A stretch of 64,000 bases of DNA, taken from Flavobacteriaceae bacterium (GTDB lineage Bacteria > Bacteroidota > Bacteroidia > Flavobacteriales > Flavobacteriaceae). The position numbers were made by a program, and so were the translations under genes. Location: positions 62,001-126,000 of the forward strand of contig JABDIV010000090.1 of the NCBI GenBank assembly GCA_013003555.1, in the 5' to 3' direction. The notes below the pieces were generated by a model, which had not been told where the DNA came from, did no database searches, and was given only the letters and a program-made list of their open reading frames with translations. Below, in pieces: positions 8,632 to 16,673 of the stretch (position 1 is its first letter; the number at the start of each line of letters is the position of its first letter).

Positions 8632-9384
8632 ATGATTCGATTAACCGATACAGTTAAACACTTACTTATTATTAATGCCTTGATGTTCGTCGGAACTTTG
8701 GCTTTTGGAAACGGTCAGTTATTCTTTCAGTATTTTGCGCTTTATTTTCCTAAAAATGACCTTTTTCAGCCCTGGCAAATCCTGACGCATATGTTTATGC
8801 ATGGCGGTTTTATGCATATATTCTTTAATATGTTTGCCCTTTGGATGTTTGGAACGGCGGTCGAACAAGTCTTTGGGAGTAAGAAATTTATTTTATTCTA
8901 CATATTAGCCGGTCTTGGGGCTGCAATTCTCCAGATAGCATTCATGTATTTTCAGTTCAATTCGAATTTAGGCGATCTCGTTGCTGAAGGATATCGGGCA
9001 GATGAAGTCATAAGTATTTTGAAACAAGGGCGTTACAATACGGGCTGGCAAGCTGTCTTGGGTGATGATAAATTAGCTCAATTTGTTCAATCTTTTAATA
9101 CCACCATGGTAGGCGCATCCGGGGCGATTATGGGTGTTTTAGTGGCATTTGGCATGCTATTTCCAAATAGTAAATTGATGTTGATATTCCTCCCAATTCC
9201 GATAAAAGCGAAATATTTTATCCCTGCAATCATACTGCTTGATCTGATCTCAGCTTTGACCGGACAATCTTTTTTCAGTCCGAGTAATACAGCCTATGTG
9301 GCTCACGTTGGCGGGGCATTAACGGGATTCCTGATGATGTACTTCTGGAAAAAGGATCAATTCGATAAATTTCGCTGGAATTAA
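8632..9384 (+). CDS. Rhomboid family intramembrane serine protease (first copy)
   Basis: This 250-residue multi-pass membrane protein has the rhomboid signatures: HMFMHGGFMHIFFNMFALWMFG in loop 1 and helix 2, the catalytic serine in VGASGAIMG, and the catalytic histidine in AHVGGALTGF on the last helix. Rhomboids cleave single-pass membrane proteins within the bilayer; the substrate here is unknown. The ATG abuts the mutL stop and the stop abuts the next ATG, so it is the middle of a five-gene operon. A long insert between helices 2 and 4 (FNSNLGDLVAEGYRADEV) is seen in Bacteroidota rhomboids. Confidence 0.93.
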   Translation: MIRLTDTVKHLLIINALMFVGTLAFGNGQLFFQYFALYFPKNDLFQPWQILTHMFMHGGFMHIFFNMFALWMFGTAVEQVFGSKKFILFYILAGLGAAILQIAFMYFQFNSNLGDLVAEGYRADEVISILKQGRYNTGWQAVLGDDKLAQFVQSFNTTMVGASGAIMGVLVAFGMLFPNSKLMLIFLPIPIKAKYFIPAIILLDLISALTGQSFFSPSNTAYVAHVGGALTGFLMMYFWKKDQFDKFRWN

Positions 9385-10263
9385 ATGGCCTCTCTAACCC
9401 AAGATATTCAGGATAAGTTAAGGCGATTAACAGCTTTTGAAAAGATCATAGCAGTCAATGTTTTGATCTATATTGTCGGTTGGCTGATCTGGCGTATCGA
9501 ACGTATTCCGAGACCTGAAAGTTTAAGCTGGCTGGCCTTGCCGAAAGAATTGAGTGAATTTATTGTTAAACCATGGTCGATACTCAGCTATGGCTTTGCG
9601 CATTTCGGATTCTGGCATCTGGCATTCAATATGTTGGTTCTTTATTTTATTGGGCGCTCGTTTTCAAATCTGTTTAATATCAAGTTATCACTCAATATTT
9701 ATTTCTTAGGCATCTTATCTGGCGGTCTTTTATTCATGTTGGTTTATGCGTTAATGCCCGGCGGGTTATTGGTATCTGTAGGGCCCTTGGTTGGGGCTTC
9801 AGCTGGAGTTCATGCCTCTCTGATTTTTTTAAGCACCTATATTCCAGATTATGAAGTAAGGATTTTCACCTTTAATATCAAATTAAAATATATCGCTTTT
9901 GTCCTTGTAGGCCTGGATGTTTTAGGCTTGTTTGGTAGTAATCCCGGTGGAAATGTCGCACATTTGGGAGGTGATGCATTGGGATTTTTCTATGCTTATC
10001 AACTGCAACGTGGAAAGGATATCGGGAAAGGATTTGAACGGATAGCTGATGCTTGTGCAAATATATTTAAAGGATCAAAACGCTCGCCGATGAAAACCGT
10101 TCATAAGAAAAAAGGAACTTTTGCCGGTAAAAGCAAGAAGGAATTTGACCAATATAACAACCAAAAACAGATCGATCTCATTCTTGATAAAATCGGTAAA
10201 AGCGGTTATGAAAGTTTGACCAAAGAGGAAAAGGAGATTTTATTTAAGGCAGGAAAAGACTAA
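9385..10263 (+). CDS. Rhomboid family intramembrane serine protease (second copy)
   Basis: The 292-residue protein is a second rhomboid with its own catalytic set: FGHFGFWHLAFNMLVLYF-like helix 2 (read here as HFGFWHLAFNM), serine in GASAGVHASL, and histidine in AHLGGDALGF. It differs from the first copy by a cytoplasmic C-terminal tail of about 75 basic residues (KRSPMKTVHKKKGTFAG onward) ending in an SHOCT-like helix (QIDLILDKIGKSGYESLTKEEKEIL). The two copies are diverged paralogues with different tails, so they probably have distinct partners. Gene start abuts the previous stop. Confidence 0.92.
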   Translation: MASLTQDIQDKLRRLTAFEKIIAVNVLIYIVGWLIWRIERIPRPESLSWLALPKELSEFIVKPWSILSYGFAHFGFWHLAFNMLVLYFIGRSFSNLFNIKLSLNIYFLGILSGGLLFMLVYALMPGGLLVSVGPLVGASAGVHASLIFLSTYIPDYEVRIFTFNIKLKYIAFVLVGLDVLGLFGSNPGGNVAHLGGDALGFFYAYQLQRGKDIGKGFERIADACANIFKGSKRSPMKTVHKKKGTFAGKSKKEFDQYNNQKQIDLILDKIGKSGYESLTKEEKEILFKAGKD

Positions 10264-10266
10264 GTT

Positions 10267-11295
10267 ATGAAAGGATTGCATTTCTTTGATAGAGTCGTAT
10301 TTCTGATCAATTCCATAGCCGCAGCCTTGTTATTGTTTTCGTACATACTTCCGTATGTTTCCCCAAGAAATTTTGCGGCTTTATCTGTTCTTAGTCTCAC
10401 GGTACCACTATTATTAATCCTGAATGTATTATTTCTTGTTTACTGGCTTCTCAAAGTTAAAAAGCAGGTATTACTTTCGCTATTTGTGCTTCTTGTTGGG
10501 TTTAGTTATTTGGGATCGTTATACAAGTTCAGCTCTTCAAAAAAAGAATCCAATTCTGAACAACTTGCTGTCATGAGCTATAATGTGAGGCTGTTTAATG
10601 TTTATAATTGGATTGAAGAAGAAGCAATAGGAGACAAGATCATGAGATTTATTCAGAAGGAGAATCCTGATGTTATAAGCTTTCAGGAATATCATCCGGA
10701 TAAGGATGTTAATTCAGATGCATATCCATTCAAATATGAAAAGTTATCGGGACAACGCATGCAGCACGGGCAAGCCATTTGGTCGAAATATCCTTTTAGT
10801 GCCACGGGCTCTATTGAATTTCGAGATACGGCCAATAACGCGATCTATGCCGATATAGTGAGAGATGGGGACACCATTCGAATTTATAATGTTCATCTGC
10901 AATCGTCGGGTATTAATCCGGGATTAGAACCTTTGAAAGATACTGATTCGAAACGGTTATTGAAGCGTGCATCCGAAACATTCAGGATGCAGCAAGAGCA
11001 GGCAGAACAGGTAGTGATACACATGCAGGCGTCACCGCATAAAGTCATTGTATGTGGGGATTTTAACAATACCGCTTATTCCTATGTTTACAATGTGTTG
11101 AAAGGTGAACGAACCGATAATTGGGAGTCGGCCGGGAATGGATTCGGACGAACATTCTTATTTAAATATTTTCCAGTAAGAATCGATTTTATATTAAGCG
11201 ACCCGGAGTTTACCGTTGATTCATTTCGCACTTATGACGTCAAATTGTCAGATCATTTCCCTGTTTTGAGCAAGTTGTCCTTAACCGACAAGTAG
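10267..11295 (+). CDS. Endonuclease/exonuclease/phosphatase family membrane protein
   Basis: This 342-residue protein has three N-terminal membrane helices (residues about 10-90) followed by an EEP catalytic domain: MSYNVRLFN, ISFQEYH (metal-binding Glu), IYNVHLQS, VCGDFNNTAYS and LSDHFPVLS (catalytic His). EEP enzymes hydrolyse phosphodiesters in nucleic acids, lipids or inositol phosphates; the substrate of these membrane-tethered flavobacterial forms is not known. It is the last gene of the mutL operon, 3 bp after the second rhomboid gene, and its 3' end overlaps the convergent WbqC gene by 15 bp. Confidence 0.9.
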   Translation: MKGLHFFDRVVFLINSIAAALLLFSYILPYVSPRNFAALSVLSLTVPLLLILNVLFLVYWLLKVKKQVLLSLFVLLVGFSYLGSLYKFSSSKKESNSEQLAVMSYNVRLFNVYNWIEEEAIGDKIMRFIQKENPDVISFQEYHPDKDVNSDAYPFKYEKLSGQRMQHGQAIWSKYPFSATGSIEFRDTANNAIYADIVRDGDTIRIYNVHLQSSGINPGLEPLKDTDSKRLLKRASETFRMQQEQAEQVVIHMQASPHKVIVCGDFNNTAYSYVYNVLKGERTDNWESAGNGFGRTFLFKYFPVRIDFILSDPEFTVDSFRTYDVKLSDHFPVLSKLSLTDK

Positions 11296-11907
11296 ATCGA
11301 CATCCTGGCTCAACAAATAGTTTTTTGCAGCGGGTCCTTCGTTAAAAAGCAAGTCAAGCGTACTCAGGTTATTTATAAACCCATGCTTTGCCGAAAAAAC
11401 CTGGATATAAGGTTTAAGGTCAGGAATGCGCTCCTGTCTTGATTTTATTAGAAACCTGAAATCGCGAGGTTCAGGAGAGGATTCGAAATTTGAACTATAG
11501 GTCCAATTTAATTCTATCCCAAGCAAGGTGTTCAAAAGCTCCATACTGGCAATGCTCAAATCTTGCATATATGAAAAAGAATTCTGAAAAAAAGGTTCGA
11601 TCATATCTTCATAATACTCAAAGAAAGGAGAAGAGCTGTATGCTGATTTTATGGATTTCCAATGATTGGCTTGCCAGTTTTCTGACTGTGAGATCTTGAT
11701 ATCGCGGTAAAGTTGTCTGTTATGATGAGTAAAATGTACAGGAACGGTTAAATTTATACGACCGTTGGCTCCGTATATGGCTGTACGGTTTCTATAGGTT
11801 TGCTTTTGATAGTTCCCATGAATTTCCAAGCAAACATCCGAGGCCTGAAGCATGGAAGCATAGGTCCAAATATTAGGGAAATAAGCCGGGTAAACGATTA
11901 GTTTCAT
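11281..11907 (-). CDS. WbqC-like family protein
   Basis: This 208-residue cytoplasmic protein matches WbqC/DUF family proteins: an N-terminal VYPAYFPNIWTYASML segment, IHGNYQKQTYRNRTAIYGANG and the NWQANHWKSIKSAYSSSPFFEYY core. WbqC homologues occur in polysaccharide clusters but their reaction is not established. It lies downstream of lepB (22-bp gap) in the parA-lepB gene set, the usual flavobacterial position. Confidence 0.87.
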   Translation of the reverse strand: MKLIVYPAYFPNIWTYASMLQASDVCLEIHGNYQKQTYRNRTAIYGANGRINLTVPVHFTHHNRQLYRDIKISQSENWQANHWKSIKSAYSSSPFFEYYEDMIEPFFQNSFSYMQDLSIASMELLNTLLGIELNWTYSSNFESSPEPRDFRFLIKSRQERIPDLKPYIQVFSAKHGFINNLSTLDLLFNEGPAAKNYLLSQDVDLLVG

Positions 11908-11929
11908 GCTTTTTAACCCACTGATCAGC

Positions 11930-13510
11930 TTAAGATTTTAATGCTTTCCTGCGCTTTCTATATTTACTATATCCCCATCCTGCAAACAGGAAAACAAGGA
12001 ATGGAATAAGATAAGAAACACGTTCTCCGCTTCCGTGAACCGTAGTAAAGAATCTACTCCATCTCGGATTTTTAATGCCGTTCCAGCTCATCCAGATAAA
12101 AACTGGTTTTCCTACAACATGATCGAAAGGAACAAATCCCCAGACGCGGGCATCGAGTGAATTGTGCCTGTTATCTCCCATCATCCAATAATAATCATGA
12201 TTAAAAGTATAGGAGGTAACAACATTACCATTTATCAGGATTTGATTGCCTTCAATTTTGAGGTCATTTTTCTCATACTCGGTAATAATGCGTTTGTATA
12301 ACGGTAATACTTCCAAATTCAGATCAATTGTTTTGCCTTTTTCGGGGATGTAAAGCGGTCCGAACCAATCATTATTCCAATTGTAATCGGGATGATCGGG
12401 GAAAATACCTGTAGCGCGTTCACCTTTTGGTTCTTTTATCGGTTCAATTGATACCACATTGGGATGATTCTTGAATTTACTCAAGGCTTTATCGCTTATG
12501 GCCACAAACTTATAGGTATTCTGCGTATTGATAATCCCGAACGGATCAGTAATATCATAGCGTTCGGCCATTACTTTAGGATTGAATTGACGGGTCTTGG
12601 GTTGCACGAAATAGGAGAACTCCAGTTGAGTCCGATCAGGCAACTGATTTTTCTCACCATTTATATACACAAACCCGTTCCGTACTTCCAAAGAATCACC
12701 CGGTAATCCTACACAGCGTTTAACGAGGTTTGTCTTTTTGTCTACCGGCTTATAATAATAACGATCGGCGGGTTTGTACATATGGAACATCGTATCTGCC
12801 GGCTGATTAAAGACGACAATCTCGTTGCGCTTTATTTTTTGAAACCCCGGTAATCTAAAATATGGGAATTGTAATTTATTCTTCCATGACGAGGCATTTT
12901 CACGCTTATCATCAGCTATGTATGATTTGGTCTTAAGCAACGGAATGGTATCATGAACCATAGGCGCGGCAACAGCGGTCATCGGAGCCCTTGCTCCATA
13001 GTGGAATTTACTGACAAAAAGGAAATCACCGACAAGAAGTGACTTTTCAAGTGAGGAGGTCGGTATTACATAGGGTTGCATGAAGTAAGTATGGACCAGT
13101 GTGGCAGCTACCACTGCGAATAAAATAGAACTTACCCATTCACCCGACGAAGACTTCGGATTGATATCCCGATCTTCGATATATTTAACATCTGCCACAT
13201 AGTTCAAATAATAATTATAAAAACCTAGGGTAATAACCGCTAAGGCCGTATCTGTCATGGTTTTCTTGCCAAAACTGCGGGCCGTTTCCACCCAGACAAC
13301 CGGCATCATAATCAGGTTGATTATCGGTAAGAACATCAAAATAATCCACCACCAGGGCCTGTTGATGATCTTCATAAGGACGACACCGTTATAAATAGGA
13401 ACGAAAGCCTCCCAGGCTTGTCGTCCAGCAATTTTGTATAATTTCCAGGTGCCCAGACCGTGAACGATCTGAATTATTAGTCCGGCAATAAACCATTCGG
13501 TCCACGTCAT
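11930..13510 (-). CDS. lepB: Signal peptidase I
   Basis: This 526-residue membrane enzyme removes Sec/Tat signal peptides. It is much longer than E. coli LepB (324), as is usual in Bacteroidota: an N-terminal module with three membrane helices (residues about 5-105), then the S26 peptidase domain with the catalytic serine in IPTSSLEKSL (Ser153), the lysine in LVKRCVGLPGDSLEV and the box MMGDNRHNSLDARVWGFVP. A C-terminal membrane helix and a basic tail follow. The gene is in the parA-parB-DUF5683-dapB-lepB order, 61 bp after dapB. Confidence 0.96.
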   Translation of the reverse strand: MTWTEWFIAGLIIQIVHGLGTWKLYKIAGRQAWEAFVPIYNGVVLMKIINRPWWWIILMFLPIINLIMMPVVWVETARSFGKKTMTDTALAVITLGFYNYYLNYVADVKYIEDRDINPKSSSGEWVSSILFAVVAATLVHTYFMQPYVIPTSSLEKSLLVGDFLFVSKFHYGARAPMTAVAAPMVHDTIPLLKTKSYIADDKRENASSWKNKLQFPYFRLPGFQKIKRNEIVVFNQPADTMFHMYKPADRYYYKPVDKKTNLVKRCVGLPGDSLEVRNGFVYINGEKNQLPDRTQLEFSYFVQPKTRQFNPKVMAERYDITDPFGIINTQNTYKFVAISDKALSKFKNHPNVVSIEPIKEPKGERATGIFPDHPDYNWNNDWFGPLYIPEKGKTIDLNLEVLPLYKRIITEYEKNDLKIEGNQILINGNVVTSYTFNHDYYWMMGDNRHNSLDARVWGFVPFDHVVGKPVFIWMSWNGIKNPRWSRFFTTVHGSGERVSYLIPFLVFLFAGWGYSKYRKRRKALKS

Positions 13511-13571
13511 GATTGTGCAATTATGTTTATTTGTTCAATTATCGGTAGCATAGTTACAAATATGAGACTTC

Positions 13572-14276
13572 TTAACCAATATTTAACACGTCTTTCATCG
13601 TAAAAATACCGGATTTATCGCGCAACCATTCGGCTGCGATGACCGCTCCCAGGGCAAATCCCTGCCTGTTAAAGGCTTCATGATATATTTTAATGGAATC
13701 CATCTCAGATGAATAATCGATAATATGTGTCCCTGTAACATCTTTAACCCGATCGGCTTGAATGGGGATACTATTTTCGGATGTTGATCGATTGAGTTCC
13801 CAGGACGAATATTGTGAATTTGCGATAATATCTTCAGCCAGGGTGATCGCTGTTCCGCTTGGAGCATCTAATTTTTCCTGGTGATGTATTTCGCTAAGCC
13901 TGACCTTATAATCATTTTGGCCTGACATAATAGAGGCCAGTTTTTTGTTCATTTCGAAGAGGATGTTCACTCCGAGGCTAAAATTTGAAGCATAGATGAA
14001 AGCACCGTCACGTTCACGACATAATGAAGTGATATTGTCATAATCCTTAAGCCACCCCGTTGTACCTGAAACAACTGGAACACCATTATTCAGGCAATTT
14101 GAAATGTTATCGTAAGCTGCAGAAGGTATGCTAAAATCAACTGCGACATCAGCATCTCGAATATTATAATCCTTTACATCCTTTGTCAAACGCAGAACAA
14201 CTTTATGACCCCTGTTTTCGGCTATCTTTTCGACAGCCTTACCCATTTTACCATAACCGAGCAACGCGATTTTCAT
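13572..14276 (-). CDS. dapB: 4-hydroxy-tetrahydrodipicolinate reductase
   Basis: This 234-residue enzyme reduces the dihydrodipicolinate precursor in lysine and diaminopimelate synthesis. It shows a Rossmann start ALLGYGKMGKAVE, DVAVDFSIPSAA, VSGTTGW and the catalytic region SEIHHQEKLDAPSGTA. It is slightly shorter than the E. coli enzyme (273), typical for Bacteroidota. The ATG is 2 bp from the stop of the DUF5683 gene, indicating one operon with parAB and lepB. Confidence 0.96.
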   Translation of the reverse strand: MKIALLGYGKMGKAVEKIAENRGHKVVLRLTKDVKDYNIRDADVAVDFSIPSAAYDNISNCLNNGVPVVSGTTGWLKDYDNITSLCRERDGAFIYASNFSLGVNILFEMNKKLASIMSGQNDYKVRLSEIHHQEKLDAPSGTAITLAEDIIANSQYSSWELNRSTSENSIPIQADRVKDVTGTHIIDYSSEMDSIKIYHEAFNRQGFALGAVIAAEWLRDKSGIFTMKDVLNIG

Positions 14277-14278
14277 GC

Positions 14279-14896
14279 TTAAAATTTAAAATCCAATGTT
14301 AACCCCAAATTGGTGGTAGCATCCAATTCATTAAATTTAAAATGAGGCTTAACAGCAAGGTTCTCATCAACATTATACTGCAACAAATGCGCATCAACAT
14401 TGGCATCGATAATGTTTAACGCATAAATACCCAAAGTCACTAAAATGGAAATTTCCCGGTTACGCCTCAACGTCTGTTGGGCTCGTATTAAGCCATCGTT
14501 TGATACTCGCGGTGAACTCAATGGGTTGCCTTCTCCATCAACACCCCAGAATTCATCGGAATCGAAACCAGCTAATCGACTTTTAAAGGCATCGCGATAT
14601 CGGTTATACTCATTGGTATTATCGACATAGAAATAGATGCCTGTTCCCAGGGCGGCATAAACGATGGGGATTTTCCAATACTTTTTATTGTAGGCTTGTC
14701 CCAGTCCCGGTAATAGTGCAGAATAAAAAGCCGCTCTTGAAGGTGAAAGCGGATCGATAGGCTTGCTCCTAATCGTATCCTGGATAACCATCCGTTCTAC
14801 TTTCTGGTCATCCTGACTGGATGTTGTTGGTTCTTGTGCAACGGAAAGGCTTGAAACCATTAAAGCCACAAGAACATATACCAACTTACTTTGCAC
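14279..14896 (-). CDS. DUF5683 domain-containing membrane protein
   Basis: This 205-residue protein has a cleavable signal peptide (VYVLVALMVSSLSVAQ) and the DUF5683 core: PSRAAFYSALLPGLGQAYNKKYWKIPIVYAALG with a membrane hairpin, the NEYNRYRDAFKSRL element, and a second hydrophobic stretch (ISILVTLGIYALNIIDANVDAHLLQY). The C-terminal strand ends in LTLDFKF, like outer-membrane-associated proteins. Function unknown. It lies between parB and dapB, overlaps the parB stop by 11 bp, and is a standard member of this flavobacterial gene set. Confidence 0.87.
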   Translation of the reverse strand: MQSKLVYVLVALMVSSLSVAQEPTTSSQDDQKVERMVIQDTIRSKPIDPLSPSRAAFYSALLPGLGQAYNKKYWKIPIVYAALGTGIYFYVDNTNEYNRYRDAFKSRLAGFDSDEFWGVDGEGNPLSSPRVSNDGLIRAQQTLRRNREISILVTLGIYALNIIDANVDAHLLQYNVDENLAVKPHFKFNELDATTNLGLTLDFKF

Positions 14897-15785
14897 TCCT
14901 AATCAATTTTAGAATTCTCTTAAAGTCTTCTTCGGAATGGAACGGAATGGTGATCTTTCCACTCTTATCTTTCGCTACTTTAACGGTAATTTTATGTCCA
15001 AAGTATTCCGCAAAAGCTTTCGTTCCGTCTTTGACAAAATCAGGAAGTGGCTTTTTCTCTTTTGATGGTTTTGTTTTTTGTCCCCTGAATTGCCTGACCA
15101 ACTGCTCGGTTTCTCTAACCGACAGCTTCTTCTTCAGAATGATCTCATAGATATCGAGTTGCGATTGCTGATCCTGCAGATTAATCAGGGCACGACCGTG
15201 GCCCATGGTAATAAAACCGTCTCGCATACCTGTTTGAATAATGGGATCGAGTTTAAGTAACCTTAAATAATTAGCGATGGTTGAGCGATTTTTTCCAACA
15301 CGCTCACTGAGTTGTTCCTGGGTAAGATCTATATCGTTAATTAGGCGCTGGTACGACAAGGCTATCTCAATGGGATCGAGGTCTTGTCTCTGAATATTTT
15401 CAACAAGGGCCATTTCAAGGGTTTCCTGATCATTGGCAATACGTACATAAGCCGGAATCGAGGTAAGACCAATCATTTTAGAAGCGCGGAAACGTCGCTC
15501 ACCGGAAACCAGTTGAAATTTATTAAAACCGATTTTCCGGACCGTTATGGGTTGAATAACCCCAAGTTCCTTTATCGAGGAAGCTAACTCTCTTAATGTT
15601 TCTTCATTGAATTGTGTACGGGGCTGAAAGGGATTCACCTCAATACGATCAATTTCAAGTTCAATGATGTTGCCAATAACCTGGTCAGCATTTTTATCGC
15701 TCACCGAACTGATATCGTTTTTTGGATCATTGAGCAAGGCAGACAATCCTCTTCCCAGGGCCTGTTTCTTTGTAGCCTTCGCCAT
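14886..15785 (-). CDS. parB: Chromosome partitioning protein ParB
   Basis: This 299-residue protein binds parS sites and spreads as a CTP-dependent clamp. Seen here: the N-terminal ALGRGLSALL box, the ParB/Srx domain with NPFQPRTQF, LVSGERRFRASK and ENIQRQDLDPIE, a helix-turn-helix (LTQEQLSERVGKNRSTIANYLRLL), and a C-terminal dimerisation segment. Its first base overlaps the stop of parA. No consensus parS (GTTTCAC-GTGAAAC) is found within the window. Confidence 0.96.
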   Translation of the reverse strand: MAKATKKQALGRGLSALLNDPKNDISSVSDKNADQVIGNIIELEIDRIEVNPFQPRTQFNEETLRELASSIKELGVIQPITVRKIGFNKFQLVSGERRFRASKMIGLTSIPAYVRIANDQETLEMALVENIQRQDLDPIEIALSYQRLINDIDLTQEQLSERVGKNRSTIANYLRLLKLDPIIQTGMRDGFITMGHGRALINLQDQQSQLDIYEIILKKKLSVRETEQLVRQFRGQKTKPSKEKKPLPDFVKDGTKAFAEYFGHKITVKVAKDKSGKITIPFHSEEDFKRILKLIRSAK

Positions 15786-16558
15786 TATGCTTCAATTTCG
15801 TTTTTTGTGATAATTTCCTTTGCAAGGCTTAAATAGTTATTTGCGCCTTTGCTGCTGATGTCGTAGTTGATGATGCTCTCCCCAAAACTAGGTGCTTCAC
15901 CAAGTCGAACATTGCGTTGAATTATGGTTTTAAAAACCATATCATTAAAGTGTTTCTGCACCTCTTCAACCACTTGATTCGACAATCGGAGTCTCGAATC
16001 GTACATGGTTAATAGCAATCCTTCAATATCCAGTTCCTGGTTATGTATCTTTTGAACACTTTTGATCGTATTCAGCAGCTTTCCTAATCCTTCAAGGGCG
16101 AAATACTCACACTGAATCGGTATAATCACGGCGTCGGAGGCTGTTAAGGCATTCAAGGTTAACAAACCAAGAGATGGTGCGCAATCAATAAGAATATAGT
16201 CATAGGCCGATTTTAAATGAGAGATAGCCTTTTTCAACATATACTCACGCTCTTCTTTGTCGACGAGTTCGATTTCAATTGCGACCAGGTCGATATGGGA
16301 TGGTATAATATCGACATTGGGTGTATTAGCATCGAGGATGCAAGCCTCTGCGGAGGCCGAATGCAAGAGTAATTGATAGGTGCCCACTTCGACCTGCCCT
16401 ACATCAATGCCAAGGCCTGACGTAGCATTGGCCTGAGGGTCGGCGTCAATCAGGAGTACTTTCTTTTCGAGTACACCTAAGGAAGCCGCCAAATTTACTG
16501 AGGTTGTGGTCTTTCCTACGCCACCTTTCTGATTAGCGATGGCTATGATTTTACCCAT
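15785..16558 (-). CDS. parA: Chromosome partitioning ATPase ParA (Soj)
   Basis: This 257-residue ATPase has the deviant Walker A of ParA/MinD proteins in NQKGGVGKTTTSVNLAASL (residues 8-26), VLLIDADPQANATSGLG (Walker A') and LIDCAPSLGLLTLNAL (Walker B). It drives segregation of ParB-bound origins. It is the first gene of the operon that runs through parB, DUF5683, dapB, lepB and wbqC. Confidence 0.96.
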   Translation of the reverse strand: MGKIIAIANQKGGVGKTTTSVNLAASLGVLEKKVLLIDADPQANATSGLGIDVGQVEVGTYQLLLHSASAEACILDANTPNVDIIPSHIDLVAIEIELVDKEEREYMLKKAISHLKSAYDYILIDCAPSLGLLTLNALTASDAVIIPIQCEYFALEGLGKLLNTIKSVQKIHNQELDIEGLLLTMYDSRLRLSNQVVEEVQKHFNDMVFKTIIQRNVRLGEAPSFGESIINYDISSKGANNYLSLAKEIITKNEIEA

Positions 16559-16617
16559 GAATCGATCTGGTTTTATTACGGGTAAAAATACAATTAATTG
16601 TGGGGATAAAAAACGGA

Positions 16618-16631
16618 ACTTGTTAACAAAT
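16618..16631. repeat. Second copy of the ACTTGTTAACAA element
   Basis: ACTTGTTAACAAAT in the 115-bp gap between parA and the methylmalonyl-CoA mutase gene shares 12 contiguous bases with the palindrome at 6421. The rest of this gap holds only a short GTGG/CCAC hairpin. Confidence 0.45.
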
Positions 16632-16673
16632 GGCGTGGGTTTTCCACCAAAATCAAAAGCTAAAGGCTCATAG

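Noticed and set aside
16559-16673. Replication origin or parS beside parAB
   Set aside because: No DnaA-box cluster (TTATCCACA) and no GTTTCAC-GTGAAAC sequence was found.
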